From: Buchnera aphidicola (Cinara curtihirsuta)
GTDB lineage: Bacteria; Pseudomonadota; Gammaproteobacteria; Enterobacterales; Enterobacteriaceae
Direction: 5' to 3'
NCBI RefSeq assembly: GCF_900698895.1
Contig: NZ_LR217700.1
Location: 369,210 to 433,209, forward strand
Length of the DNA stretch: 64,000 nt
Positions 49,726 through 61,650 of this stretch are shown piece by piece. Both the position numbers and the translations under genes were made by a program. The notes beneath the pieces are model-generated. The model was not told the origin of the DNA. It was given only the letters and a program-made list of their open reading frames with translations, and did not search any database. Positions within the stretch are counted from its first letter, which is position 1. The number at the start of each line of letters is the position of its first letter.

Positions 49726-50988
49726 TTATTTTGATCTTTTCATCATATCAAAAAACTCATTATTTGTTTTTGTCATAGATAGTTTATTAATTAAAAATTC
49801 CATAGCATCTATCTCGCTCATAGGATGAATAATTTTTCGTAAAATCCACATTTTTTGTAGTTCTTCAGGAATAGTTAATAATTCTTCTCTCCTCGTACCT
49901 GAACGATTATAGTCTATAGCTGGAAAAACACGTTTCTCTGCTATTTTTCTAGACAATGGTAATTCCATGTTACCAGTTCCTTTAAATTCTTCATAAATTA
50001 CTTCATCCATTTTAGAACCTGTATCAATTAAAGCTGTAGCAATTATAGTTAAACTACCACCTTCTTGTACATTACGCGCAGCTCCAAAAAATCTCTTAGG
50101 TCTATGTAAAGCATTAGCATCTACACCTCCCGTTAAAACCTTCCCTGAAGCCGGAACAACAGTATTATATGCTCTAGCTAGACGAGTAATTGAATCTAAT
50201 AAGATAACAACATCTTTTTTATGTTCAACTAATCTTTTTGCTCTCTCAATTACCATTTCTGCAACTTGAACATGTCTAGAAGCAGGTTCATCAAAAGTAG
50301 AAGCTACGACTTCTCCTTTTACTAAACGTTGCATTTCTGTTACTTCTTCAGGTCGTTCATCAATTAATAAAACCATCAAAAAGCAGTCAGGATGATTATA
50401 TGCAATACTTTGTGCTATATTTTGTAATAATATCGTTTTTCCAGCTTTAGGAGGCGCTACAATTAAACCTCTTTGACCTCTACCAATTGGAGATGATAAA
50501 TCTAAAACTCTTGAGGTTAAATCTTCTTTGGAACCATTACCTCGTTCCATTTTTAATCTAGAATTAGCATGTAAAGGGGTAAGATTTTCGAATAATATTT
50601 TATTACGTGAATTTTCTGGTTGGTCATAATTTACTGTGTTTACTTTTAATAAAGCAAAATATCGTTCACCTTCTTTAGGAGGTCTAATTTTTCCAGAAAT
50701 TGTATCTCCTGTTCTTAAATTAAAACGACGAATTTGACTGGGAGATACATAAATATCATCAGGACCTGCTAAATAAGAACTATCTGAAGATCTTAGAAAA
50801 CCAAAACCATCTTGTAAAATTTCTAAAACACCATCTCCAAATATATCTTCCCCACTTTTAGAATGTTGTTTAAGTATAGAAAAAATAATATCCTGTTTAC
50901 GTATACGTGCTAAATTTTCAAGACCAATTTTCTCACCTAAAATAATAAGCTGTGATACTGATGTATTTTTTAAAACAGTAAGATTCAT
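49726..50988 (-). CDS. rho: Transcription termination factor Rho
   Basis: Hexameric RNA helicase that ends untranslated transcripts. The N-terminal RNA-binding domain has [17 protein letters not shown] (about 47-63), the ATPase domain has APPKAGKT near 178, [14 protein letters not shown] and the Q-loop and R-loop regions near 285 ([14 protein letters not shown]). It has 420 residues (E. coli 419). It lies after trxA, as in E. coli. Confidence 0.98.
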   Translation of the reverse strand: MNLTVLKNTSVSQLIILGEKIGLENLARIRKQDIIFSILKQHSKSGEDIFGDGVLEILQDGFGFLRSSDSSYLAGPDDIYVSPSQIRRFNLRTGDTISGKIRPPKEGERYFALLKVNTVNYDQPENSRNKILFENLTPLHANSRLKMERGNGSKEDLTSRVLDLSSPIGRGQRGLIVAPPKAGKTILLQNIAQSIAYNHPDCFLMVLLIDERPEEVTEMQRLVKGEVVASTFDEPASRHVQVAEMVIERAKRLVEHKKDVVILLDSITRLARAYNTVVPASGKVLTGGVDANALHRPKRFFGAARNVQEGGSLTIIATALIDTGSKMDEVIYEEFKGTGNMELPLSRKIAEKRVFPAIDYNRSGTRREELLTIPEELQKMWILRKIIHPMSEIDAMEFLINKLSMTKTNNEFFDMMKRSK

Positions 50989-51236
50989 AATAGTGACTTT
51001 CTCAATCTATTTGAAAAAAATCTATAAAATATTTTATATATAAAAAAAATACTATACATAGAATTATTAAATAATTTACATTAAATAAGTTATTTTTTAT
51101 ATAAAAATATAATGATATTATTGTAAATAATAAGGTGATTCTTCAAAATATAAATAAAAAATTAATTTTTCTTTAATAATTATTTATTTTATTATTTTCA
51201 CCCATATAAAAAAATTAAAAAAATAAAACAATTTAT

Positions 51237-51572
51237 TTAATCTAATAATTTTTTATCCAAAAAATCTTTTAAGTCTTTTTTCGATAAAACACCTATCTTA
51301 GTTCCTATAATTTTATTTTTATTAAATAATAATAAAGTAGGAATACCTCGTATAGAATATTTTATAGGAATTTTTTTATTAGTATCAATATTAATTTTTC
51401 CAATAATAATTTTTTTTAAATATTCATTAGCAATTTCTTCCAAAATAGGTGATAATATTTTACAAGGTCCACACCAATCTGCCCAAAAATCTACTAAAAC
51501 ATACTTGGATGCCAAAAAAACTTCTGTTTTAAAATTTTGATCTGTTAATTCAATAATATTGGTTATTTTCAT
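51237..51572 (-). CDS. trxA: Thioredoxin 1
   Basis: General disulfide reductase. The active site WCGPC holds Cys34 and Cys37 in this numbering, and the cis-Pro region RGIPTLLLF follows. I use the ATG at 51572, since GAGGA lies 5 bases before it, giving 111 residues (E. coli 109); an ATG four codons upstream overlaps that site and is less likely. Confidence 0.97.
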   Translation of the reverse strand: MKITNIIELTDQNFKTEVFLASKYVLVDFWADWCGPCKILSPILEEIANEYLKKIIIGKINIDTNKKIPIKYSIRGIPTLLLFNKNKIIGTKIGVLSKKDLKDFLDKKLLD

Positions 51573-51715
51573 AAAAATCCTCATATATTTTTTTTATAAT
51601 AAAAATTATTATTAATAATAATAATTTTATCTATTAAAAATAATTATTTTTAATATAAAATTAATACATTTTATTAAAAATAATATATACAATTTTTTTA
51701 AATAAATTGTTATTT

Positions 51716-53662
51716 TTATTTTATTGTATACTTTATCCAAGAAATTTCTTTTTTTGGTAATTCAAATAAAAAACGACTTGGTTTTAAATCAACAATCATA
51801 CCAAATTTTTTCTTTTTTTTACAAAAACTAAGAAGCAATTGATGTTTTGCTCTCGTAATTCCTACATACATTAAACGACGTTCTTCTGTAATATTACCAT
51901 CCATAATACTTTTATTATGAGGTAAAGTTCCTTCTTCTACACCAATAATACAAACTACTGAAAATTCTAATCCTTTTGATGCGTGTATTGTCATTAATTG
52001 TAATTGATCTAATTTTTTACTTTTATCATCTTGAATAGAATGATTAAAGTCACCACAAAAAAAACGTATTAATACATCTTCTAATTTCATAGGTAAATTA
52101 AAATTATCACCAACTAACATTTTATTTAACTGATTTGAGAAAAAAATTATATTTTGTATTCTTTTATCTGAAATAATTACATCATTATAATAAGATATAA
52201 TCCATGAAAAATAATTTGTATCTTGAAGAATATTTTTTAAAATTTTTTCAGGTGAAAAAGATAAAAAAGAAGAAAGTTTTAAAATCCATAAAGAAAAATT
52301 ATTTAATCTTAATACAACACTTTTCATTAATTTTACTGTAATTCGTTTATCTGTACTAGCAATGAAAAGACTAATGTGGTTGGTCTGAGCGAAATCTTTC
52401 AATTTTTTAAGTGTAACTGATCCTATTCTTCGATTAGGAGTGTTAATAATACGCAAAAAAGCTAGATCATCATTATGATTTATAATTAATCGTAAATATG
52501 CTAATAAATCTTTTATTTCTAGTGAATCAAAAAAAGACCGACCTGAATGAAGATAATAAGGAATATCTTGACAGATTAATTCTGATTCTACTACACGAGC
52601 TTGATAATTACTACGATACAAAATCGCATAATCCTTGTATTTTTTATTATTTTTTATTTTATGTTTTTTAATAAATTTAATTATTCTTTGAGCTTCATTA
52701 ATTTCATTAATTGACATAATTATATAAATTTTATTACCATAATCTAACTTAGAAAATAATTTTTTATTAAAAAAATTAGTATTATTTGAAATTAAAATAT
52801 TAGCAGCATGTAATATACAACCTGAAGAACGATAATTTTGTTCCATTTTAATAATATTTAAGTTTGAAAAGTCATATTTCAATAAATAAAATATTTTTTG
52901 CTGAGCCCCTCTCCAAGAATAAATAGATTGATCATTATCACCTACTACAGTAAAATTAGAATTATAACCGCATAACAATTTAATTAGTTCATATTGACTA
53001 ATATTAATATCTTGATATTCATCAACTAATAAATATTGAATTTTTTTTTGCCAACGCAATCTAACATTAATATTATTTTTTAATAAAATAGTTGGTAAAA
53101 AAATTAAATCATTAAAATCTAATATATTATGCTGTTTAAGAAAACAATCATATTGTTCATAAAAAAAAATACATTTCTTTTCTAAAGAAGAATTAATATA
53201 TTTACGAGCTAAATTTGGATTTAATAAATTGTTTTTCCAGCAAGAAATTTGATAAAGCAATTTTTTTAAAAAAAAAACATTACTATTATCCGTATTATAT
53301 ATTATATTTTTTAAAAGACGTAATTGTTCACTTTCATCAAATAAAGTAAAATTTGATTTTAAACCTAATAATTTATATTCATTTCGAATAATTTTTAATC
53401 CAAGCGAATGAAATGTAGATATTGTTATATCCTGAATTTGATTAATAGTTAACTTTTCAAATAAACGTAATTCAATTTCTTTAGCTGCTTTATTAGTAAA
53501 TGTAAGCGCAAAAATTTTTTTAGGATCATATTGATATACTTTAATTAATGCTATTATTTTATTAATTATAACACTAGTTTTTCCCGAACCAGCTCCAGCT
53601 AAAATTAAACAAGGATTATTAATTATATGAATAGCTTTTTGTTGAATTTTATTCAATATCAT
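51716..53662 (-). CDS. rep: ATP-dependent DNA helicase Rep
   Basis: UvrD-type 3'-5' helicase that helps forks pass protein blocks. Walker A LAGAGSGKTSVI (19-30), FTNKAAKEIELRL, DEYQDIN with the Walker B acid pair, GDNDQSIYSWRGA and the C-terminal motif VI region RRLMYVGITRAKHQL are present. The length of 648 residues (E. coli 673) and its place between trxA/rho and ilvC fit Rep rather than UvrD. The C-terminal tail that binds DnaB in E. coli is shortened. Confidence 0.95.
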   Translation of the reverse strand: MILNKIQQKAIHIINNPCLILAGAGSGKTSVIINKIIALIKVYQYDPKKIFALTFTNKAAKEIELRLFEKLTINQIQDITISTFHSLGLKIIRNEYKLLGLKSNFTLFDESEQLRLLKNIIYNTDNSNVFFLKKLLYQISCWKNNLLNPNLARKYINSSLEKKCIFFYEQYDCFLKQHNILDFNDLIFLPTILLKNNINVRLRWQKKIQYLLVDEYQDINISQYELIKLLCGYNSNFTVVGDNDQSIYSWRGAQQKIFYLLKYDFSNLNIIKMEQNYRSSGCILHAANILISNNTNFFNKKLFSKLDYGNKIYIIMSINEINEAQRIIKFIKKHKIKNNKKYKDYAILYRSNYQARVVESELICQDIPYYLHSGRSFFDSLEIKDLLAYLRLIINHNDDLAFLRIINTPNRRIGSVTLKKLKDFAQTNHISLFIASTDKRITVKLMKSVVLRLNNFSLWILKLSSFLSFSPEKILKNILQDTNYFSWIISYYNDVIISDKRIQNIIFFSNQLNKMLVGDNFNLPMKLEDVLIRFFCGDFNHSIQDDKSKKLDQLQLMTIHASKGLEFSVVCIIGVEEGTLPHNKSIMDGNITEERRLMYVGITRAKHQLLLSFCKKKKKFGMIVDLKPSRFLFELPKKEISWIKYTIK

Positions 53663-53761
53663 AAACGTAATACTATAAAAATAATTTTAAATTAATATTT
53701 TTTATTTAAAAAAATAAAAAAATATTTGTACAAAAATACTTTTATACATAATTATATTAAA

Positions 53762-55246
53762 TTAGTTTTTATCATTATATGCTTTAGATTTCATAATTTT
53801 CATATATAAACGTAATTTTTCTCCAATTTTTTCAATAGGATGTTTATCAACTAAATTATTTAAATTTAATAATTGAACATTACTAATACAAGACTCTTTA
53901 ATTGATTCTCCTAAATCATCACTATTAATTGAAGTTAAAAATTTTTTTAATAAAGGAAGCGCTCGTTTGGAGAATAAATAACTACCATACTCAGCTGTAT
54001 CTGATATCACTAAATTCATTTCATATAATCTTTTTCTAGAAATAGTATTTGTTATTAAAGGTAGTTCATGTAGTGATTCATAATATGCTGACTCAGGTGT
54101 AATTCCTGTATCAATCATAGTTTCAAAAGATAACTCCACTCCTGCTTTTAACATAGCAACCATTAAAGAACATTTATCAAAGTATTCATAATCCAAAATT
54201 TTTCTATTATTATACAAACTCGCATTCTCAAAACTAGATTTTCTTAAACTTTTTCTCCATTTAATTAATTGTTTATCTCCACACTTCCAATCAGAAATCA
54301 TTTTTTTAGAAAAAACACCAGAAATAATATCATCCATATGTAAACAAAACAACGGCTTTAATAAACTTTTTAATTGAATAGATAATTCATGTACACGAAT
54401 TCTAGAAACACTCGATAAACGAGATAATAATAATTTTATTCCACCTTCTTTCATACATTCTGCTAATTTTTCCCATCCAAATTGCAATAATGTAGCAGAA
54501 TAATCAGAACTATATCCTTTTTTTATAAGATGTTCATAACATGATAATGAGCAAGCCTGTAACATTCCACATAAAATAGTTTGCTCTCCCATTAAATCAG
54601 ATTTAACTTCAGCAATAAAAGATGACTGTAGAACTCCAGCTTTATGAGAACCTAATCCATAAGCCCATGATTTAGCAATATTTAATCCTTTTAAATAAGG
54701 ATCATTTTTTTTATGAACGGCAATTAAAGTAGGTACCCCAAAACCCATTAAAAATTCTTTTCGTACTTCAGTTCCTGGGCACTTAGGAGCAACCATAATA
54801 ACTGTAATATCTGAACGAATTTTTTCTCCTTCTTCAACAATATTAAAACCATGAGAATAACCTAAAACAGAATCTTTTTTCATTAATTTTTGTAACTTTT
54901 TTACCACTTTTGAATGTTGTTTATCTGGTGTTAGATTAATAACTAAATCAGCATCAGGAATTAATTTTTCATATATATCTACATAAAAATTTTCTTTTGT
55001 AACATTTCTCCAAGAAATAGATTTATTTTTTATAGAACTTTTAGGAAGAACGAAAGAAACATTAAAACCAGAATCTCTTAAATTTAATCCTTGATTTAAT
55101 CCTTGAGCACCACACCCTACTATAACAATTTTTTTATCTTTTAGTGTTTCTTGAGAATTTAAAAAATCATTTTTTTTCATCAAAAAACCAGTTTTTAACT
55201 CAATTAATTGTTCTCTAAAAGAGAGAGAATTAAAAAAATTTTTCAT
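53762..55246 (-). CDS. ilvC: Ketol-acid reductoisomerase (class II)
   Basis: Isomerises and reduces acetolactate with NADPH in isoleucine and valine synthesis. The Rossmann motif [13 protein letters not shown] (43-55), [11 protein letters not shown] near 105 and the duplicated knotted domain with [12 protein letters not shown] near 216 and [17 protein letters not shown] near 390 are complete. It has 494 residues, the long enterobacterial class II form (E. coli 491). It lies 38 bases after ilvD. Confidence 0.98.
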   Translation of the reverse strand: MKNFFNSLSFREQLIELKTGFLMKKNDFLNSQETLKDKKIVIVGCGAQGLNQGLNLRDSGFNVSFVLPKSSIKNKSISWRNVTKENFYVDIYEKLIPDADLVINLTPDKQHSKVVKKLQKLMKKDSVLGYSHGFNIVEEGEKIRSDITVIMVAPKCPGTEVRKEFLMGFGVPTLIAVHKKNDPYLKGLNIAKSWAYGLGSHKAGVLQSSFIAEVKSDLMGEQTILCGMLQACSLSCYEHLIKKGYSSDYSATLLQFGWEKLAECMKEGGIKLLLSRLSSVSRIRVHELSIQLKSLLKPLFCLHMDDIISGVFSKKMISDWKCGDKQLIKWRKSLRKSSFENASLYNNRKILDYEYFDKCSLMVAMLKAGVELSFETMIDTGITPESAYYESLHELPLITNTISRKRLYEMNLVISDTAEYGSYLFSKRALPLLKKFLTSINSDDLGESIKESCISNVQLLNLNNLVDKHPIEKIGEKLRLYMKIMKSKAYNDKN

Positions 55247-55284
55247 ATTCTTATTCCTATTTATTATAAATAATAATTAAAAAA

Positions 55285-57135
55285 TTAAAGACATATTTTC
55301 CTTAAATCTCTAACAGCTCCTTTATCTGCGCTAGTAGCAAAAATACTATACATTTTCAAAGAATTAGATATTTTTCGTAAACGATTTTTTGGTGTATATG
55401 CTTTTTTTCCTCTTTTTTCTTCTGTTTTTCTGCGTATATTCTCTTCTTCTGAAGAAATATGTAACTTAATACTACGCTTAATAATATTAATACTAATTAA
55501 ATCACCATCATATATCAATGCAATTAATCCTTTATTTGCAGCTTCAGGAGAAATATGTCCAACAGAAATACCAGATGTTCCACCAGAAAATCGACCGTCT
55601 GTTATTAGAGCACATTTTTTATTTAAACCAATCGATTTTAGATATGTAGTAGGATACAACATTTCTTGCATTCCGGGTCCGCCACAAGGTCCTTCATATC
55701 GAATTACTATTACATCTCCAGATTTAACTTTTTTATTTAAAATAGCATATACAGCATCATCCTGACTTTCATATACTTTAGCTGGTCCTGAAAAAATCAT
55801 ATTATCTTGATCAATAGCAGCGGTTTTTATTATACTTCCTTTTTTTGCTAAATTACCTTTTAATATAGCTAATCCACCATCTTTACTATATGCATATTTT
55901 TCAGAACGAATACAACCATTTATACGATCTTTATCTAATTTATTCCATCTAAATGACTGTGAAAAAGGAATGATAGTTTTTATTCCTCCTGGTCCTGATG
56001 TATAAAAAGAAAAGTTCTTTTTATTTTTTTTATTAAAAATATCATATTTTTTAATTGTATCTTTTAACGTCAATCTAAGTATATTATGTACCGAAGTATC
56101 TAATAAATTAATCTTATTTAATTCAGATAAAATACCAAATATACCTCCTGAACGATGTAAGTCTTCCATATGATATAATGATGTACTAGGTGATATTTTA
56201 CATAAATGAGGAACTTTTCTAGACAAATAATCAATATCTGCCATACGAAAATTAATATCAGCTTCATAAGCCATAGCAAGAAGATGAAGAACAGTATTCG
56301 TTGATCCTCCCATTGCAATGTCTAAAATCATAGCATTTTTTAAAGTTGATTTTGTTACAATGCTCTTTGGTAGTACATTAATATTATTATTTTCGTAATA
56401 ATCTTTCGTATTTTTTACAATAACTTTACCAGCTTTTAAAAATAATTTCTTTCTATCAATATGAGTAGCTAATATTGTACCGTTACCCGGTAACGCAAGT
56501 CCAATAGCTTCAGTTAAACAATTCATTGAATTAGCAGTAAACATACCTGAACATGAACCACAAGTTGGACAAGCAGAATTTTCAATATTAGATAAAATTT
56601 TATTTGAAGTATTTTTATTAGCTCCGTGTACTATAGCATCAACTAAATCAATTTTAATTATATTATCATTTAATACAATTTTACCTGATTCCATAGGTCC
56701 TCCAGAAACAAAAACAGATGGAATATTTAATCTTAACGAAGCTAATAACATACCAGGTGTAATTTTATCACAATTAGAAATACAAACCATAGCATCTACA
56801 CAGTGTGCATTTATCATATATTCAATAGAATCTGCAATTAACTCTCGTGATGGTAAAGAATATAACATACCGGAATGACCCATAGCAATGCCATCATCAA
56901 TAGCAATTGTATTAAATTCCTTTGAAATTCCTCCAGATTTAATAATTTCTTGAGAAACTAATTTTCCTAAATCACGTAAATGTATGTGTCCGGGGACAAA
57001 TTCTGTAAAAGAATTTACAACAGCAATAATTGGTTTTCCAAAATCCGCATCCTTTACACCTGTTGCACGCCATAACGCTCTTGCTCCGGACATGTTTCTT
57101 CCATTAATAGTTGTAGATGAACGATATATTGGCAT
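55285..57135 (-). CDS. ilvD: Dihydroxy-acid dehydratase
   Basis: Fe-S enzyme forming the 2-oxo acids of valine and isoleucine. Cluster-ligand Cys in [11 protein letters not shown] near 122 and in [20 protein letters not shown] near 193 are intact, and the C-terminal [20 protein letters not shown] motif is complete. It has 616 residues, as in E. coli. With ilvC it supplies branched-chain precursors; both depend on the isc genes and Fpr for cluster supply. Confidence 0.98.
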   Translation of the reverse strand: MPIYRSSTTINGRNMSGARALWRATGVKDADFGKPIIAVVNSFTEFVPGHIHLRDLGKLVSQEIIKSGGISKEFNTIAIDDGIAMGHSGMLYSLPSRELIADSIEYMINAHCVDAMVCISNCDKITPGMLLASLRLNIPSVFVSGGPMESGKIVLNDNIIKIDLVDAIVHGANKNTSNKILSNIENSACPTCGSCSGMFTANSMNCLTEAIGLALPGNGTILATHIDRKKLFLKAGKVIVKNTKDYYENNNINVLPKSIVTKSTLKNAMILDIAMGGSTNTVLHLLAMAYEADINFRMADIDYLSRKVPHLCKISPSTSLYHMEDLHRSGGIFGILSELNKINLLDTSVHNILRLTLKDTIKKYDIFNKKNKKNFSFYTSGPGGIKTIIPFSQSFRWNKLDKDRINGCIRSEKYAYSKDGGLAILKGNLAKKGSIIKTAAIDQDNMIFSGPAKVYESQDDAVYAILNKKVKSGDVIVIRYEGPCGGPGMQEMLYPTTYLKSIGLNKKCALITDGRFSGGTSGISVGHISPEAANKGLIALIYDGDLISINIIKRSIKLHISSEEENIRRKTEEKRGKKAYTPKNRLRKISNSLKMYSIFATSADKGAVRDLRKICL

Positions 57136-57370
57136 TTATTTTGCTCTTTTCATATAAAATTCAAAAAAATTTTTATTTAGATAAAATTTTATAAAAATTT
57201 ATATTTCATATAAAATTATAATTACATATAAATCATAATAATTATTATAAATATCTATTTTTTATAAATAAATAATTATTAATAATAATATATAAATTAT
57301 TTTATAAATTAAATTATTTATTGTAAAAAATTTTAGGATAAGAAAATAAAATATATATTTTATTTTTTAA

Positions 57371-57444
57371 CAGGGGCGGAGGGAATCGAACCCCCAACCT
57401 TCGGTTTTGGAGACCGATGCTCTACCATATTAAACTACGCCCCT
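57371..57444 (-). tRNA. tRNA-Trp (anticodon CCA)
   Basis: Acceptor arms AGGGGCG and CGCCCCT pair, the anticodon loop CTCCAAA gives CCA, the T loop is TTCGATT and the discriminator is G. Nearly identical to E. coli tRNA-Trp. Confidence 0.97.
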
Positions 57445-57719
57445 AAAAAAATAAAAATTTGTAGAATGTAGAAAATAAATGAATATAAATATATTAATTA
57501 AAAACTATTATACATGAGAGAAAAAAAAACACAACTGCATATAATTTATAATAAATCATCTTTATAAATTTTTAAAAAAAACTACTTAATTGAATTTTTA
57601 ATCAAATCTTTTAAATAATATATTTATACAGAAAAAAAAAAAAAATATATAATAATTTGTAAACATTTATATTATAATAAATTAATCATATATATTTAAC
57701 TAAATAAGGTCATATAAAA

Positions 57720-58928
57720 ATGAAATTTCCTATTTATTTAGATTATGCAGCTACAACTCCAGTAGACCCTCAAGTGAAAAAAAAAATGAATAAATATTTT
57801 TCAATAAATGATACTTTTGGGAATGCAGCATCTAGATCTCATAAATTTGGATGGGAAGCTGAAGAATCAGTAGATATTGCGAGAAATGAAATTGCTAAAT
57901 TAATTAATTCAGATTCTCGAGAAATAATTTTTACTTCAGGTGCTACAGAATCAAATAATTTAGCTATTAAAGGAATTTATGAGTTTCATAAAAATAAAAA
58001 TACACATATTATCACTAGTAAAATAGAACATAAATCTGTTTTAGATTGTTGTCGATATTTAGAAAACAACGGATGTGATGTAACATATTTAACACCTAAT
58101 AAATATGGTATTATAGATATATATAAAATTAAAAAAAAAGTCAAAAAAAACACAATATTAGTTTCTATTATGCACGTTAATAATGAAATTGGATCAATTC
58201 AAGATATTAAAAAAATTGGTAAATTTTGTAAAAAAAAAGGAATATTTTTTCATGTAGATGCTACACAAAGCATTGGAAAAATAAAAATAGATATAAAAAA
58301 AATACATATTGATCTTTTATCTTTTTCTGCTCATAAAATATATGGACCAAAAGGAATAGGAGCATTATATGTTCGTCGAAAACCGCGTGTAAGATTATCA
58401 CCACAAATACATGGCGGAGGACATGAAAGAGGATTTCGTTCTGGGACATTACCTGTTCATCAAATTGTTGGATTTGGCGAAGCTTGTAAAATATTAAAAA
58501 AAAAAATGAATCAGGATATTTTGCATACTGAATGTTTACGCAATATGTTATGGAAAGGTTTGTATAAAGTTGAAGAAATTTATTTAAATAGTAATTTTAA
58601 CTATGTTACTAAACATATACTTAATATAAGTTTTAATTTTATTGAAGGTGAATCATTATTAATGGCTTTAAAAAATTTAGCAGTTTCCTCTGGATCAGCA
58701 TGCACATCAGCAAGTCTAGAACCTTCATATGTTTTACGAGCAATCGGGGTAAAAGATGAATTAGCGCATAGTTCAATTAGATTTTCTTTTGGTCGTTTTA
58801 CAACGTCAGAAGAAATTAAGTATGCTATAATAGAGATTAAAAATGCAATTAATAAATTAAGAAAAATGTCTCCTCTTTGGGAAATGTTTCAATCAGGAAT
58901 TAATATGAAAAAAATTTTTTGGAATTAA
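57720..58928 (+). CDS. iscS: Cysteine desulfurase IscS
   Basis: PLP enzyme that takes sulfur from cysteine for Fe-S clusters, tRNA thiolation (through TusA and TusBCD) and other uses. The PLP Lys206 in [12 protein letters not shown] and the sulfur-carrying Cys328 in SSGSACTS are at the E. coli positions. It has 402 residues (E. coli 404). It is the first gene of the isc cluster here; iscR, its usual upstream regulator gene, is absent. The spacer before it includes a run of 14 A (57632-57645). Confidence 0.98.
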   Translation: MKFPIYLDYAATTPVDPQVKKKMNKYFSINDTFGNAASRSHKFGWEAEESVDIARNEIAKLINSDSREIIFTSGATESNNLAIKGIYEFHKNKNTHIITSKIEHKSVLDCCRYLENNGCDVTYLTPNKYGIIDIYKIKKKVKKNTILVSIMHVNNEIGSIQDIKKIGKFCKKKGIFFHVDATQSIGKIKIDIKKIHIDLLSFSAHKIYGPKGIGALYVRRKPRVRLSPQIHGGGHERGFRSGTLPVHQIVGFGEACKILKKKMNQDILHTECLRNMLWKGLYKVEEIYLNSNFNYVTKHILNISFNFIEGESLLMALKNLAVSSGSACTSASLEPSYVLRAIGVKDELAHSSIRFSFGRFTTSEEIKYAIIEIKNAINKLRKMSPLWEMFQSGINMKKIFWN

Positions 58929-58955
58929 TACTTTTTATATAGGAAATTTAAAATT

Positions 58956-59354
58956 ATGACATATAGTAAGAAAGTATTAGACCATTATGAAAATCCAAGA
59001 AATGTTGGTTCTTTTTCCGAAAAAGAAAAAAATGTTGGAACAAGTTTAGTTGGAGCTCCTGCTTGTGGAGATGTGATGAAACTACAAATAAAAGTAAATA
59101 ATAAAGGAATTATAGAAGATGCTTGTTTTAAGACATACGGATGTGGATCTGCTATAGCCTCAAGTTCTTTAATGACTGAATGGGTAAAAGGAAAAACTCT
59201 AAACGAAGCTAAAAAAATAAAAAATACAGAAATAGCAAAAGAACTAGAATTACCTCCTGTAAAAATTCATTGTTCTATTTTAGCTGAAGATGCTATTAAA
59301 GAAGCAATTGCAAATTATAATAAAAAAATAAAACGAGTAAAAATAAAAAATTAG
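58956..59354 (+). CDS. iscU: Fe-S cluster scaffold IscU
   Basis: Scaffold on which clusters form. The ligand residues Cys37 (GAPACGD), Cys63 (YGCGSA) and Cys106 (KIHCS) are intact, and the HscA-recognition motif LPPVK is at 99-103. It has 132 residues (E. coli 128), the extra at the C-terminus being Lys-rich. It lies 27 bases after iscS. Confidence 0.98.
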   Translation: MTYSKKVLDHYENPRNVGSFSEKEKNVGTSLVGAPACGDVMKLQIKVNNKGIIEDACFKTYGCGSAIASSSLMTEWVKGKTLNEAKKIKNTEIAKELELPPVKIHCSILAEDAIKEAIANYNKKIKRVKIKN

Positions 59355-59368
59355 TATATTATACTATC

Positions 59369-59402
59369 AGTGCTGAAATTAAATAAATTTTTATTCAGCA
59401 CT
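59369..59402 (+). terminator. Hairpin between iscU and hscB
   Basis: AGTGCTGAA (59369-59377) pairs with TTCAGCACT (59394-59402), 9 bp, with an AT-rich loop that can add pairs. It lies 15 bases after iscU, where E. coli has iscA. No strong T run follows, so attenuation or mRNA stabilisation between iscSU and hscBA-fdx is also possible. Confidence 0.5.
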
Positions 59403-59503
59403 AATTATATTAAAAATATATTGATTTATGTTTTATATTTTTTAATTTTTTTTCTAAAAAAATATTTTTTTAGAAATAAAAATCTATTTTTATAGGCATA
59501 AAA

Positions 59504-60034
59504 ATGAATTATTTTCATTTGTTCCAACTACCTCAACAATTTAAAATAGATAAAAAAGTATTAATTAATACATTTTACAAATTACAGAAAAAATATCATC
59601 CAGATATGTGTAATAAAAAAATTCTTAATAAAAAAAATCAATTATCTATGGCAATTAAAATTAATCAAGGTTTTAATATATTAAATAATAAATTTACTAG
59701 AGCAAGTTATCTATTAAAATTGCATAAAAAAAATTTTTCTTTTAAAAAAAATTATACTATTAATAAAAAAGAAATACTTTTAGAAAAATTTAAACTATAT
59801 GAAAAAATACAAAAAATAAAAGACAAACCAGTTTCATATAAACAAATAAATTCTTTTATTAAGAAAATTAAAAATAAATTATCATTTAATTTTAAAAGTT
59901 TTAGTGAAAATATTAAAAAAAAAAAAATTTATTCTGCCAACAAAATATTTTTTCATATATCTTTTATCTATAAAATTTTAGAAAAATTAAAAAAAATAAA
60001 AAAAAAACATATAAAAAAAAAGGAAAAAAAATGA
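59504..60034 (+). CDS. hscB: Fe-S co-chaperone HscB
   Basis: J-domain protein that delivers IscU to HscA. MNYFHLFQLPQQFKID starts the J domain and the HPD motif is in KYHPDMCN (about 36-38). The C-terminal helical domain that binds IscU is present but Lys-rich. It has 176 residues (E. coli 171). Its TGA stop overlaps the ATG of hscA as ATGA, so translation is probably coupled. Confidence 0.95.
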   Translation: MNYFHLFQLPQQFKIDKKVLINTFYKLQKKYHPDMCNKKILNKKNQLSMAIKINQGFNILNNKFTRASYLLKLHKKNFSFKKNYTINKKEILLEKFKLYEKIQKIKDKPVSYKQINSFIKKIKNKLSFNFKSFSENIKKKKIYSANKIFFHISFIYKILEKLKKIKKKHIKKKEKK

Positions 60035-61535
60035 AAGAAAAAAAAAAATTGCTATAGGGATCGATTTCGGAACTACCTATTGTTTAATATCTATAGTAAA
60101 AAAAAACAAAATTAAAATTATTAAAGAATTTAGTAAAAAAAAGTTTTTTCCAACAATTATAAATTTTAATGAAAAAAAAATTTCTATAGGATGGAAAGCA
60201 AAAAAATTTTTATCTAAAGATATAAAAAATACAATATCATCTATAAAAAGATTTATTGGAATGTCTTATTCTGAAATAAGAAAAAAAAAAATAAATATTC
60301 CATATGATGTTTCAGAAAATGATAAAAAAGAATTAATCTTTCATACTTGTATTGGAGAAATAACTGTTTCTTCTATCATTCAAAAATTCTTCACCTATAT
60401 GAAGAAAAAAATAGAAAAAAAATTTCATAAGTCTATTTATGGTATTGTAATTACAGTTCCAGCATACTTTAATAATATACAAAAAAATATAATAAGAAAA
60501 TCTGTAGAATTAGCTAAATTAAAAATATTACGTTTACTTAATGAACCTACTGCTGCAGCTATAGCATATGGGTTAGAAAAAAAAAGAAAAGGGATTATTT
60601 GTATATATGATTTAGGAGGAGGAACATTTGATGTATCTATTTTAAAAATATCACAAGGAGTATTTGAAGTTCTTGCTACTAATGGCAATCCTAAATTAGG
60701 TGGCGATGATTTTGATTATTTATTAGCTCACTTTTTATATTCAAAAATAAAAAATAAATTAAAATTAAATTATAAAATTTTTAAATATTTACTTATTATT
60801 GCTGAAAAAGTTAAAATTAAATTAAGTATACAAGACTCAGTAAAAGTCAAATTTTTAAATTATGAAATTAATTGTACAGTTATAGAATTTAATAAATTAA
60901 TTAATAAATATATTAATAAAACATTGTACATTTTAAAATGCGCTTTAAATGATGCTAAAATAAATAAACGTGATATAAATGATGTAATTTTAGTTGGTGG
61001 TTCTACATATATTCCTTTAATTCGAAATAAAATTTTTTCATTTTTTAAAATCAAACCATTAATTTTAATTAATCCAGCAGAAGTTGTAGCAAAAGGAGCT
61101 GGATTACATGCAAATTTTTTATTTAGTAAAAATAAAAATATAGAAAAATCTATATTATTATTAGATATTATACCAATTTCAATTGGTATAGAATTATTAG
61201 GTGGAATTATGGAAAAAATGATTTTAAAAAATACTAAAATTCCCACTGAAGTTATTAAAGTATTTACAACTGGCAAAGATAATCAAACAGGATTTTGTAT
61301 CAATATTTTTCAAGGAGAGGATAAATATGTCAAAAACTGTAAATTATTATCAAAATTTAAAATTCAAAAATTACCATTGAAACCAGCTGGTAAAATAAAA
61401 ATAATAGTAATATTTCGTGTAGATACAGATAGTTTACTTTCAGTAATTGTTAAAGAAAAAAAATTAAATATTAAACATAGCATTAAAATTGATACAATTT
61501 ATCAAAATAATAGTACTATTAATATAGATATTTAA
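60031..61535 (+). CDS. hscA: Fe-S chaperone HscA, start frame broken at an A11 tract and C-terminus short
   Basis: Hsp70-type chaperone that acts on IscU with HscB. The ATG at 60031 overlaps the hscB stop and follows AGGA. A run of 11 A (60038-60048) then puts the frame into an early TAG. With 12 A it reads on as IAIGIDFGTTYCLIS, the phosphate-1 motif of Hsp70, continuing without a stop. As written, the first ATG in the main frame is at 60261 and would lose that motif. DLGGGTFDVSILK, VLVGGSTYIPL-type and NEPTAAAIAYGL motifs are intact. The restored product has about 501 residues against 616 in E. coli: the alpha-helical lid after the substrate-binding beta domain is missing. Confidence 0.9.
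60038..60048. other. A11 tract that breaks the hscA frame
   Basis: Eleven A directly after ATGAAAG. One more A joins the start codon to the intact Hsp70 frame. Confidence 0.85.
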
Positions 61536-61650
61536 TCTAAATAATATTACAAATATACTTTTTTAAAATTTAAAAATTTTTTTATAAAAAATTCTATTTT
61601 TTTATAAAAAGAACATTTTTTACTAATATTTAATATTTTTGGAAAATTTC

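Noticed and set aside
60437-61276. Minus-strand frames of 83 and 138 codons inside hscA
   Set aside because: They are antisense shadows of an unmistakable Hsp70 coding frame.
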